From assembly GCA_021772055.1 (NCBI GenBank), contig JAETNR010000030.1, forward strand, positions 1 to 51,589: DNA of 51,589 nt, read 5' to 3'. The number at the start of each line of letters is the position of its first letter. The stretch's first letter is position 1. Source of the DNA: Blautia sp. (GTDB taxonomy: Bacteria; Bacillota; Clostridia; Lachnospirales; Lachnospiraceae). Made by a program: the position numbers and the translations under genes. Shown piece after piece: positions 44,275 through 51,589 of this stretch. The notes beneath the pieces are model-generated. The model was not told the DNA's origin and made no database searches. It saw only the letters and a program-made list of their open reading frames with translations.

Positions 44275-44925
44275 TCACAATTCCGGATTCTCCAATAAAT
44301 CCTCCATCGTACAGCCAAGAACCCTGGAAAGTTTATAAACAGTTCCTGCTTGTGCTTTGTCGATATTGTTTACCTTCTGCTCATACATTTGTATAGAACG
44401 AATCTTTATTCCTGAGAGTCTTGCCAGCTCTGCCTGGGAGATTCCACGATTTTCACGAATTGTTTTTAATCTGGTTTCCTGTACTACAGCGTAATATTTC
44501 TTATTCATATCCTCGATAAAACACTCAATATCCATTTCATGATATACGCTATACATTGAGATAATTTCTGATAATGAAATTCTCGAAAAAATATCTTTAA
44601 AACGTTTCCCTGCCGCCCATTGATATTCCGCCAATACCCATCCGGCCCAATATACATTTGAGCGTGCTTCGGAAAGTACTTTCTCCGGAAATCTTCGATC
44701 CGGATAAGCATACATAATCACTCTCTTTGCCAATTCTACCCCGGACATCCCCGCAACGATCGCAGGATTTCCCCGTTCAAATTTATCCGCATAACCGGAT
44801 TGAACAAACACTTTTGAAAACCAATTCGCATCAAATTTACAAGCGTTGATCGCATAGTCAAAAAACTCGGCTAAATTCTGTTTAGCATCACTTAGATAGA
44901 ATTCGTTGTATGCGCGGATCATCAT
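44275..44925 (-). CDS. HTH (XRE) protein with N-terminal DUF3791-like region, putative antitoxin
   Basis: 216 aa. N-terminal two thirds are helical with EYQWAAGKRFKDIFSRISL and ISMYSVYHEMDIECFIEDMN, which resembles DUF3791-type accessory proteins found next to DUF3990 genes (recognition by eye, uncertain). C-terminal XRE helix-turn-helix about 153-210: LKTIRENRGISQAELARLSG, then SIQMYEQ and RVLGCTMEDLLENPEL. AGGAGATG precedes the start; the gene overlaps the DUF3990 gene by 38 nt. Likely binds the two palindromes at 45601-45645 and represses the pair (inference). Confidence 0.85.
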   Translation of the reverse strand: MMIRAYNEFYLSDAKQNLAEFFDYAINACKFDANWFSKVFVQSGYADKFERGNPAIVAGMSGVELAKRVIMYAYPDRRFPEKVLSEARSNVYWAGWVLAEYQWAAGKRFKDIFSRISLSEIISMYSVYHEMDIECFIEDMNKKYYAVVQETRLKTIRENRGISQAELARLSGIKIRSIQMYEQKVNNIDKAQAGTVYKLSRVLGCTMEDLLENPEL

Positions 44926-45586
44926 TTTTCATCTCCTCTCTGAGAATGTCTAAAACGAAAATATCACTTTTATAAGAGCGATCCTTACGAATTTCATTTC
45001 TGTATGTTTCCCTTGCACTGAGATCTCTTGTTATGAACTTAGGATAATATACTGTCTTATCTGCCAGTTCTGCCCTTTCAAATGTTAAATTTTCAAAGGC
45101 CTTTTCTGAAATCAAGACTGTCTGTTCACCCAGCTTGCCAAGCCGAAGCGCCCGATTTAAGCTGCGAAGCGATAATCCATTCTGAACAAATGATTCTGCA
45201 AAAGAAAAGTATGAGTCATCCGCTCTGTAGCCAATAACAATATCGTACTTTTTTAAATCAACTGAAAAATTATCAATAATATAATCACGAGCGTCCACAG
45301 CAATTTCATTAGAAAGCCGAAAAGTTCTGTTTTTTAATAATAATGCCATCCAGTGTAAAATATTGTAATCCCCATCTAGTAAATTTAAGATTCTTAAAGA
45401 ATCCTGCTCAAGAGAGTATTTACTTACAAACCCATCTGTATTCTGTTTGCATGCCCATTCCATAGCCATTGACAATTCCAGTGTACAATAAAAACCTCTG
45501 CCATAATCATTGTTTGTTTTACCAAGATGAAAATCCGGCTTCTCAATGACATGATCAGAACCATGTAATAATTCAATTCTACTCAT
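44888..45586 (-). CDS. DUF3990 protein, ADP-ribosyltransferase-like fold, putative toxin
   Basis: 232 aa from ATG at 45586, preceded by AGGAGG; an in-frame start at 45676 would run through the promoter and is rejected. Family features: LLHGSDHVIEKPDF with H8-G9, the NNDYGRGFYCT loop (D27, G29, G31, F32, Y33, T35) and GYRADDSYFSFAESFV. DUF3990 belongs to the clan of ADP-ribosyltransferase folds; target and activity are not known here. First gene of a two-gene operon with an HTH partner, as in toxin-antitoxin systems. Confidence 0.87.
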   Translation of the reverse strand: MSRIELLHGSDHVIEKPDFHLGKTNNDYGRGFYCTLELSMAMEWACKQNTDGFVSKYSLEQDSLRILNLLDGDYNILHWMALLLKNRTFRLSNEIAVDARDYIIDNFSVDLKKYDIVIGYRADDSYFSFAESFVQNGLSLRSLNRALRLGKLGEQTVLISEKAFENLTFERAELADKTVYYPKFITRDLSARETYRNEIRKDRSYKSDIFVLDILREEMKNDDPRIQRILSK

Positions 45587-45600
45587 AGGTCCCTCCTGAC

Positions 45601-45652
45601 TATCATTGCAATGATATATTTTTATTATATCATTACAATGATATATAGTCAA
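45601..45652 (-). promoter_or_regulatory. Near-consensus promoter with two palindromic operators (DUF3990/HTH operon)
   Basis: Minus strand TTGACT (45647-45652), 17-bp spacer, TATAAT (45624-45629). Palindrome A, TATATCATT-AC-AATGATATA (45626-45645), fills the spacer and -10. Palindrome B, TATCATTGCAATGATA (45601-45616), perfect, lies in the leader just before AGGAGG. Both share the half-site TATCATT; centres are 27 bp apart. Confidence 0.85.
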
Positions 45653-45863
45653 TAAAGACCGCAACGGAAAGCGCACTTATCAGCTCTGGTGATCTGCCGT
45701 CTATAAAAATCATACAGGTTCATTCCTCTCCGTTCAATGGTATTAAAATATTATCAGGTTTTCCTTTATTATATATCACGAATTTTCAAAATCTTCTTCT
45801 GCATATTTTCACGTATTTCCAATTTCTTATACCGGACTTAAAATTTCCCGTTTCTATACACCA

Positions 45864-45930
45864 CCGCCACACCAGTTAAGTCTCAGTATAATCTGCTCCC
45901 CGCTGTCTGCTTTTGCTTCCACACACACCC
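45864..45930 (-). pseudogene. Decayed fragment of a solute-binding-protein gene
   Basis: The minus strand encodes VEAKADSGEQIILRLNWCG, matching VEAKADSDEQITLRFNWWG of the SBP at 35147-36460; about 65 nt align with roughly 85% identity by eye. Sequence on both sides does not match, and no start or stop is kept. It is a relic of a duplicated or deleted SBP gene upstream of nothing functional. Confidence 0.8.
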
Positions 45931-46136
45931 GGCTTCTTTCCGTTCATAACACAGTCCGGCTATCCTCTCCTGTATCTGTATCGTATTGTAAAAGATATCC
46001 TTTTGTTTCTATGCTTTTCATTTTCTATTCCCCTTCTTGTAAGCAATCTCAAAGCCACCAAGGAACAGATTGCAGACGGCCTAAATAGTGTCATGTCTCC
46101 TTTGCAGCGTATACGGTAAGGTTTGCTTCCCACTCT
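45931..46136. other. Intergenic, no gene recognised
   Basis: With 45653-45863 this makes about 480 bp without a convincing gene. Short open frames occur (for example 45913-46119 on plus, and a 24-codon minus frame starting near 46019 after AAGGGG), but none matches a family I know. It may hold further remnants of the decayed SBP region. Confidence 0.5.
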
Positions 46137-48146
46137 TTACTGTTCTCTTATAAATACCGGAATCACATCCAGCGGTGCCTCTGCGCAGACTGTCTGGCCG
46201 CCTGCATATTTCTTTCCGGTGCTTTGTTCAGTCCATTCTGTACCTGCCGGCAAATAAACATCCCGTTTTCTCTGCTGATACTCTGTCACCGGAGCTACGA
46301 GAACTTTATCTCCAAAAAGAAATTGATCCTTGATTTCCCATGCCCTGGCATCCTTCTGGAAATGATAGAACAGCGGCCGCATAACCGGTGTTCCCTTTTC
46401 GCTGGTCTCTTTCATCAGACGCCTTGTATAAGGACGCATTTCTTCACGGATCTCAATATATTTCTTCATGATCCTGTAGTTTTCTTCCCCATAAGACCAG
46501 ATCTCATTTTCAGCACCGCTTCCGCACCTTCCGCCTCCCACATCTGCAAGAGGTTCCTTGTACGGCAGTCTGTTTCCATGCAGACGCATAACAGGACAAA
46601 ATGCTCCATATTGAAACCATCTCACCAGAAGCTCCTGGAATTTCGGATCACGGATATCTCCATCATGGAATCCGCCTATATCCGTTGTCCACCACGGAAT
46701 CCCTGCCATTCCCATCTGCAGGCCGCAGATGATCTGCTTTTTGAATGAATCAAATGTGGAAGGAATGTCCCCGGACCAGACCAGGGCACCATATCTCTGG
46801 CTGCCTGCCCATGCGCAGCGGACAAGGCTTACCACATCCTTTTCTCCCGCCTCCGTCATTCCGTCATAAATCATCCTGGTATACCACATAGGATACTGGT
46901 TTCCCACTTCCAACACAGATCCCTGATAATATCTGTAATTTTCAAAATCATAGCTGGAGTACTCCGGTTCTGCAACATCCAGCCAGAAAGCCTTGATACC
47001 GGCATCATAATAATTTTGTTTGATTTTATCCCACACAAACTTCCGGGCATCCGGATGAGTCATGTCCGTAAAGGAGGTTGGGTCAATCATCAGCATGTTG
47101 ATCTTTACCCCTGTTTCAGAACGGACTAAAAATCCCCGCTCCTTCATATAATCGTAATCAGGTGCATGAACGGATACCGTAGGCCAGACAGAAACCATCA
47201 GTTTTGTCCCCATCTCTTCCAGCTCCTGAACCATCGCTTTCGGATCCGGCCAATATTCCGGATCAAAGGCCCATGTACCTTCCAAAGTCCAGTGAAAGAA
47301 ATCCGCTACGATCACATCCAGCGGAACACCGCGGCGATAATACTCTCTGGCAACAGAGAGCAGTTCTTCCTGCGTCTGATATCGCAGCTTACACTGCCAG
47401 AATCCCAGTCCGTACTCCGGCATCATAGGTGTTTTTCCGGTAACATCTGCATAGCGCTGGACAATTTCTTCCGGACTGTCCCCCGCTGTGATCCAGAAGT
47501 CAATCTGTTTGGTGCTTTCCGCTTCCCATTCTGTCATGTTCATCCCGAAAGAAGCTTTTCCTATGGCAGGATTATTCCAGAAAAATCCATAACCCAGACT
47601 TGAATATACAAAAGGAACGGAAGCCTGGGAATTTCTCTGAGCAAGTTCTAAAATACTGCCTTTCAGATTAAAAATCCCATTCTGGTACTGTCCCATGCCA
47701 AATAATTTTTCCTCAGGATCTGACTCAAACTTGAGACTGGCTTTAAAATTTCCGCCGGAAAGGCTCTTCAGCTCCCTTGAATGAATTCCCAGACTGCTGT
47801 GGCGGTCACATTCCAGCTCTTTCAGCAGGACATCCCCCTGATTATTCTCAAAAATCAGTTTGCCTTCTTTTGTAATCGTGGCCTTGATTTTCCCGTTAAT
47901 CATAACGGCTCCATCGCCAACATTCCGTTCTTCCGAATTTACCTTTGGTGCATCTTTCTCTCTTTTATTCTGGGTAATCGAAATTTGTACATTCTGCTCC
48001 TTCTGCGGAAGCAGCGCCCAGTCGTTCTCTGAAAAAGAGTTCAGCCTTGTAACCCGAACCCGCAGACTGTTTTCTCCAAATGCTTCAATCTGAATCTTTT
48101 CTCCATCATATTCTCTTATGAGTTTGTTCTCTACTGTGTAAACCAT
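46137..48146 (-). CDS. GH31 alpha-xylosidase/alpha-glucosidase-like
   Basis: 669 aa from ATG at 48146, preceded by GGGAGG at 7 nt; an in-frame start at 48200 lacks a ribosome binding site. Cytoplasmic, no signal peptide. N-terminal beta-sandwich, then the GH31 barrel: FHWTLEGTWAFDPEYWPDP, nucleophile Asp390 in FWLDVAEPE, acid/base Asp460 in VWSGDIPSTF, and GIPWWTTDIGGFHDGD. The WLDxAEPE form and PDP-KAMV motif favour alpha-xylosidase-like subgroups, but linkage is not certain. It stands alone between a relic SBP and an AAA pseudogene. Confidence 0.93.
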   Translation of the reverse strand: MVYTVENKLIREYDGEKIQIEAFGENSLRVRVTRLNSFSENDWALLPQKEQNVQISITQNKREKDAPKVNSEERNVGDGAVMINGKIKATITKEGKLIFENNQGDVLLKELECDRHSSLGIHSRELKSLSGGNFKASLKFESDPEEKLFGMGQYQNGIFNLKGSILELAQRNSQASVPFVYSSLGYGFFWNNPAIGKASFGMNMTEWEAESTKQIDFWITAGDSPEEIVQRYADVTGKTPMMPEYGLGFWQCKLRYQTQEELLSVAREYYRRGVPLDVIVADFFHWTLEGTWAFDPEYWPDPKAMVQELEEMGTKLMVSVWPTVSVHAPDYDYMKERGFLVRSETGVKINMLMIDPTSFTDMTHPDARKFVWDKIKQNYYDAGIKAFWLDVAEPEYSSYDFENYRYYQGSVLEVGNQYPMWYTRMIYDGMTEAGEKDVVSLVRCAWAGSQRYGALVWSGDIPSTFDSFKKQIICGLQMGMAGIPWWTTDIGGFHDGDIRDPKFQELLVRWFQYGAFCPVMRLHGNRLPYKEPLADVGGGRCGSGAENEIWSYGEENYRIMKKYIEIREEMRPYTRRLMKETSEKGTPVMRPLFYHFQKDARAWEIKDQFLFGDKVLVAPVTEYQQRKRDVYLPAGTEWTEQSTGKKYAGGQTVCAEAPLDVIPVFIREQ

Positions 48147-48265
48147 ATCCAAACCTCCCGCATAAAAATCCTGAATGTTATTCTTTAAATATCTGCACAA
48201 GTACTTTGCATTCCAGTTATCTTTCTATCATAATTATACTGTGGAAAAAAATTATTTTCTGCCAC

Positions 48266-48297
48266 AAAAAATGAGCACCTTCTCACCGAAGATACCC
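48266..48297 (-). terminator. Terminator-like hairpin, copy of the one at 36621
   Basis: Minus-strand stem GGGTATCTTC / GAAGGTGCTC with wobble pairs, then six T (48266-48271). Contains the same 19-nt core as 36630-36648. It follows the AAA-ATPase pseudogene. Confidence 0.65.
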
Positions 48298-48329
48298 ATT
48301 CTCCTAAACTAAACACGAAAATCCGGGCC

Positions 48330-49376
48330 TTACCAATCCTTTTCATACTTCTCAATTCGGCAATGGTGTTCCTTACTGTTTTTATAGTGTTCTTCTTGTT
48401 GCCCTTATCAGTTCCTGCCTGATTTCTTCATTTGGAATAAACGCCTTCTCAGTATTCTGATCATACCCCAGATAGCCAAGATGGATCAAATAAGTAAGAA
48501 CATCATCTTTATTTACAAAACTTACGATATCATTCTGAAAAGATGTAACATCAACTCCAACCGAAGAGCCGGACAACATTTCAACAATAGCCTTTTTTTA
48601 TCCATCGAAATCCATTTTAATCAGCGGTACGATTGCTTCATAAGTACCCGTTTCGGACCAATAGCTTTTGAATCTTTTCTTTGTCATTACACTAACAACC
48701 GCTTTTGGATTATATACCTGATAATCATCCAGCAAATATCCATCATACCAGCATTTTACTTTTTCAAAATCAACCTGGTACTTTTCGCAAAGTCTTTTTA
48801 CTTCCTCTTCCGTAAAACCAATATACGGAGCAAGATTACTGGCATCGAGCATTGTAAACTCATCGAAATTGTTTAATGCAGACTCTGTCTGGATCTTTTT
48901 TATCGGTAAAATACCTGTAATATAAGCAAGTGCAATAAAACTTGTAGGAATTATTCCCTTAAACATTCCTCTGAGAAAGTCAATATATTCTTTCTGCACT
49001 TTCTCATTAGCAGCTTCGTCACGGATAAGTACATCCCATTCATCAATAATAACAACAAACCTGCATCCATCATACACCACTGGACATCAAAGCGAATCAC
49101 ATCATACTGATTGAGATGTCTTCCAAAGTCAGCACTTTTACTGATTTCCAAAGGTAAAAACATATCTTCCGACTTACAGCCTTTGCTATAGTAAGCAGTA
49201 AGCATATTAGCAGTTATTGATTTTCCAAATCGTCTTGGGCGGCTGCTGCAGATAAACGCGTTATCTGTATTCAATACAGAATTCGTGTATTCTATCAATC
49301 TTGTTTTATCTACATAGATCGGTGAATTCAATGTCATTTGAAAAGCAATGTTGTCCGGATTCACAAAAAGTCCCAT
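48330..49376 (-). pseudogene. Degenerate AAA-ATPase-like/DUF1703 gene
   Basis: Start at 49376 gives MGLFVNPDNIAFQ, DKTRLIEYTNS and Walker A-like SRPRRFGKSITANML, then at YDVIRFDVQW a deletion of roughly 55 codons with frameshift joins to FVVIIDEWDVLIRDE (Walker B). An in-frame TAA (48598-48600) replaces a Leu after KMDFDG. The frame ends at 48382 (IRATRRTL); a different frame then carries the family's C-terminal tail, KNSKEHHCRIEKYEKDW, to TAA at 48330. Most of the nuclease domain is deleted. Three independent lesions make it clearly non-functional. Confidence 0.88.
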
Positions 49377-49478
49377 TCACTTACACCTCCAATAGTTTTG
49401 GAAACCCATTCCTTGAAGAATTATAATGCCTGTATGTCTTTATTAGTATAGCATATCCGATAGTCTTCTACCATACAT

Positions 49479-50447
49479 TTAAACATCCAGCGGAATCTCA
49501 TATCCCCAGGACTTCCGGATTTCATCCATGATTTCCAATACCTTGATGGTTTCCTCATGAGGCATTTCCGGACATTCCAGCGCCCCGTCGGCAATAGCCT
49601 TTGCACATGCCTCCACCTCATACTCATACCCTGTAATCTGTTCCGGCGGCAGATAAACAGCCTTCTCCGTATGATCCGCATCATACACTGTAATCTTTTC
49701 CGGATTATTGATATTCTGCACTTTTATATACCCTTTTGTTCCGAAAATTCCTCCCATCCGGTCTGACACAGCGTATACGCTGCTTTGAAGAGTAGCCACC
49801 TTATCTCCCACAAAGTTCATCACAATGCTGTCTGTCATATCCACACCATTGCGGAAAATCGCTGTTGCTGTCACCTCTTTTAGCGTATCCCCGAAAATCA
49901 TACGTGCAAAGTTGATAGGATATACTCCTACATCAAGCAGCGCACCGCCCGCCAGCTTCGGATCCCAGATTCTCTTGCTTCCCGGAAGAAAATAACTCAG
50001 ATTCGCACTCAGAGAAGTCACCTCTCCGATCTCTCCCCTGGCAATGATATCATCGATCATTTTTCTTGATGGCATATATCTTGTCCAGATTGCCTCTGTG
50101 ATCAACAGTTTTTTCTCCTCTGCAAGAGCAAACAATTCTCTGGCCTGATCTGCTGTCACGGTAAAAGATTTCTCACACAATACATTTTTTCCTGCTTCCA
50201 GGCACATTTTGGCATGCTTGAAATGGTGGGAATGGGGTGTTGCAATATAAACCAGATCCACCGCCTCGTCAGACAGCATCTCCTCATAGGAACCATACGC
50301 CCTGGCAAATCCATATTCATCTGCAAAAGCCTGTGCCCGCTCCAAATCTCTGGCCGCAACAGCATATGATTCCACCTTTTCCATCCTTGCTATTGTTTTT
50401 GCCATCTGTACCGCAATGTTTCCTGCTCCTAATATTGCAAATTTCAT
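49479..50447 (-). CDS. Gfo/Idh/MocA-family oxidoreductase
   Basis: 322-aa NAD(P)-dependent sugar or polyol dehydrogenase. Rossmann motif AILGAGNIAVQMAKTIA at the N-terminus, dinucleotide-binding VYIATPHSHHFKHAKMCL, the catalytic Lys motif CEKSFTVTADQA (EKS in place of the usual EKP), and GGALLDVGVYPINFARMIFG in the C-terminal domain. AAGGG precedes ATG. It is monocistronic. Substrate unknown; related proteins oxidise glucose, xylose or inositol derivatives. Confidence 0.92.
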   Translation of the reverse strand: MKFAILGAGNIAVQMAKTIARMEKVESYAVAARDLERAQAFADEYGFARAYGSYEEMLSDEAVDLVYIATPHSHHFKHAKMCLEAGKNVLCEKSFTVTADQARELFALAEEKKLLITEAIWTRYMPSRKMIDDIIARGEIGEVTSLSANLSYFLPGSKRIWDPKLAGGALLDVGVYPINFARMIFGDTLKEVTATAIFRNGVDMTDSIVMNFVGDKVATLQSSVYAVSDRMGGIFGTKGYIKVQNINNPEKITVYDADHTEKAVYLPPEQITGYEYEVEACAKAIADGALECPEMPHEETIKVLEIMDEIRKSWGYEIPLDV

Positions 50448-50595
50448 TTACAGCCCTTCTTTCTCTGGATTTTTTCTTACTAAATCCATTATAAAAGCTT
50501 TTTCCTCTTCCTACAAGACACAATCTCTGGTTTGCCATCTGCGATTTCCTCTCTGATTATCTCTGCCTGTTCCATCTTCTCTGCTAAAAAGGAAA

Positions 50596-50619
50596 TGCCT
50601 GAGCAATTAAGCCCAGGCA
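50596..50619 (-). terminator. Distal terminator-like hairpin
   Basis: Minus-strand stem TGCCTGGGC / GCTCAGGCA with one mismatch, followed by TTTCCTTTTT; a second stop signal 40 nt after the hairpin at 50632. Confidence 0.6.
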
Positions 50620-50631
50620 CCATATATGCTC

Positions 50632-50660
50632 AAAAAACGGACAGTTGTTTCACTGCCCGT
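50632..50660 (-). terminator. Terminator of the Rpn-family gene
   Basis: Minus-strand stem ACGGGCAGT / ACTGTCCGT (one wobble), 6-nt loop, six T at 50632-50637; 45 nt after the stop codon. Confidence 0.85.
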
Positions 50661-50704
50661 TTCTTCCCTGAAGTTTTCTCTTATTAATCCCTCTAAAAAA
50701 ATGG

Positions 50705-51589
50705 TCACTTCCAGTACTTCCGGGTATATTCCATTGCGCGTGTCTGAGGCAAATGGTATTTCTCAATAATTTTATTACAGCAGTCTCCTTCTGTTAATCC
50801 CATTTCACAGCATAATTCAACAAAAGCCTCGATTCCTGCTTCCTGCCCTTCCTGAAAGCCCTGCTCGTACCCTTCCTCTCTTGTCTGGCGCATGTGCTTT
50901 TCTTCGTCGTATTCATAAATACTCACGCTTTTCGCCTCCGCTCTGTTTTTCTTTAGAAATTCTGCTAATATCCCCTCCCGGATGCACTCTGTAATGGCCC
51001 GTTCTACCGCGTCTTCCAAAGGCATTGTCTTCGCATACTTCCGGACTCTCGCGGTATACTCTGCGTAATCCCGCAATGTCTTGCATGCATCCAGCAGCTC
51101 CCGGTTATGTCCCCGATTAATGTTAATCATGGTAGCACGCAATTCCAGATTCTGATCATCCGTATGTACAGAAAACATATCAGAGAGCTTCAGCTCCTGC
51201 CTGTCCGGCTGCTCCTCCTGCCCATTGTAAAATATCACAAAACCGGGAGTCGGGATCTTCACAAGTTTTGTTCCATACAGATTTTCATCTTTCGTATAGT
51301 TGGAATAAATGTCGCTGATATACATCAGGTCACGCAGCGGAAGATTGGGGTTAAAAGTGGACTGGTGCTCGTACAGATAGAGCCGCAGATCAATGATAAA
51401 AGAAACATCATTATGCATAGACATATAGATCGCATTTTTCAGTGTATTGATCTCCAACAGCTCCGGGTCTTCGTAGCAAGTTCCGTTCATCGCATTATAC
51501 AACTCCAGCAATTCCTTCTTTTTACTGAATATCATCTCAAACATACTGGCCTTATAAGTGCGGTTTGCAGTTACTGTTTCACTTTCCTT
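50705..51589 (-). CDS. Rpn-family PD-(D/E)XK nuclease/transposase-like protein (N-terminus beyond window)
   Basis: The frame stays open to the right edge: 15 codons before the ATG at 51544 read ETVTANRTYKAS, which suits the family's N-terminal region, so ATG 51544 is probably internal and the gene is incomplete here. Seen: MFEMIFSKKKELLELYNAMN, then the catalytic region FIIDLRLYLYEHQSTFNPN (Asp and E-x-Q) followed by LPLRDLMYIS. C-terminal part is charged and helical with a repeated G-x-E-x-G heptad near EGYEQGFQEGQEAG. Rpn proteins promote recombination in E. coli; here the role is inferred. Confidence 0.9.
   Translation of the reverse strand, partial: KESETVTANRTYKASMFEMIFSKKKELLELYNAMNGTCYEDPELLEINTLKNAIYMSMHNDVSFIIDLRLYLYEHQSTFNPNLPLRDLMYISDIYSNYTKDENLYGTKLVKIPTPGFVIFYNGQEEQPDRQELKLSDMFSVHTDDQNLELRATMININRGHNRELLDACKTLRDYAEYTARVRKYAKTMPLEDAVERAITECIREGILAEFLKKNRAEAKSVSIYEYDEEKHMRQTREEGYEQGFQEGQEAGIEAFVELCCEMGLTEGDCCNKIIEKYHLPQTRAMEYTRKYWK

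Noticed and set aside
45913..46119. Plus-strand frame ending NLKATKEQIADGLNSV
   Set aside because: No ribosome binding site and no recognised family; it overlaps the SBP relic. Could be a remnant but cannot be supported.

Overview
The window comes from a Gram-positive anaerobe of the Bacillota, most likely a gut Lachnospiraceae (Clostridia). The evidence is strong AGGAGG-type ribosome binding sites, dense operons with 1-4 nt overlaps, repeated CUT1 sugar transporters paired with YesM/YesN-type two-component systems, many glycoside hydrolases, and AAA-ATPase/DUF1703 and Rpn-family genes of the kind common in gut Clostridia. Genus and species cannot be fixed from the sequence. Almost everything is on the minus strand. 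I saw no tRNA, rRNA, CRISPR array or intact insertion sequence.

Layout. (1) 1-8147, minus: one glycan operon in the order solute-binding protein (SBP), two permeases, sensor kinase, response regulator, GH3 glycosidase (cut by the window edge). A terminator hairpin after the SBP gene probably lowers expression of the rest. (2) 8340-9044: a solitary acyl-ACP thioesterase. (3) 9122-14355: two AraC regulators, each divergent from a URO-D-family gene, bracketing a GH29 fucosidase. (4) 14444-27440: three related ABC exporter cassettes, each with two membrane proteins and a BcrA/LanF-like ATPase, interleaved with three homologous secreted or lipoprotein sensors of about 350-380 aa. Embedded divergently is a BlaI-like repressor, an M56 (BlaR1-like) membrane protease and a small secreted protein; a second small secreted protein ends one cassette. 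This is the best candidate for a poorly described system and looks like peptide sensing, export or immunity. (5) 27726-30673: two overlapping AAA-ATPase-like genes, the first lacking the nuclease domain. (6) 30808-36460: a second sugar ABC plus two-component operon whose sensor kinase is split by a frameshift at a run of seven A. (7) 36712-44216: an SBP-like anchored protein, kinase and regulator without permeases (a possible three-component sensor), feeding into a large secreted GH106-like enzyme with an elaborate palindromic upstream region. (8) 44275-45660: a DUF3990 (ADP-ribosyltransferase-fold) gene and an HTH gene under a near-consensus promoter carrying two palindromic operators, resembling a toxin-antitoxin module. 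(9) 45660-51589: a decayed SBP fragment, a GH31 enzyme, a broken AAA-ATPase pseudogene, a Gfo/Idh/MocA oxidoreductase, and an Rpn-family nuclease/transposase-like gene running off the right edge.

How the parts fit. Three sugar-sensing two-component systems control extracellular capture and mostly cytoplasmic hydrolysis (GH3, GH29 and GH31 lack signal peptides); only the GH106-like enzyme is clearly secreted. Neither CUT1 importer has its own ATPase, so a shared MsmX-type ATPase encoded elsewhere is expected. All functional statements are from reading motifs by eye; no database search was possible.
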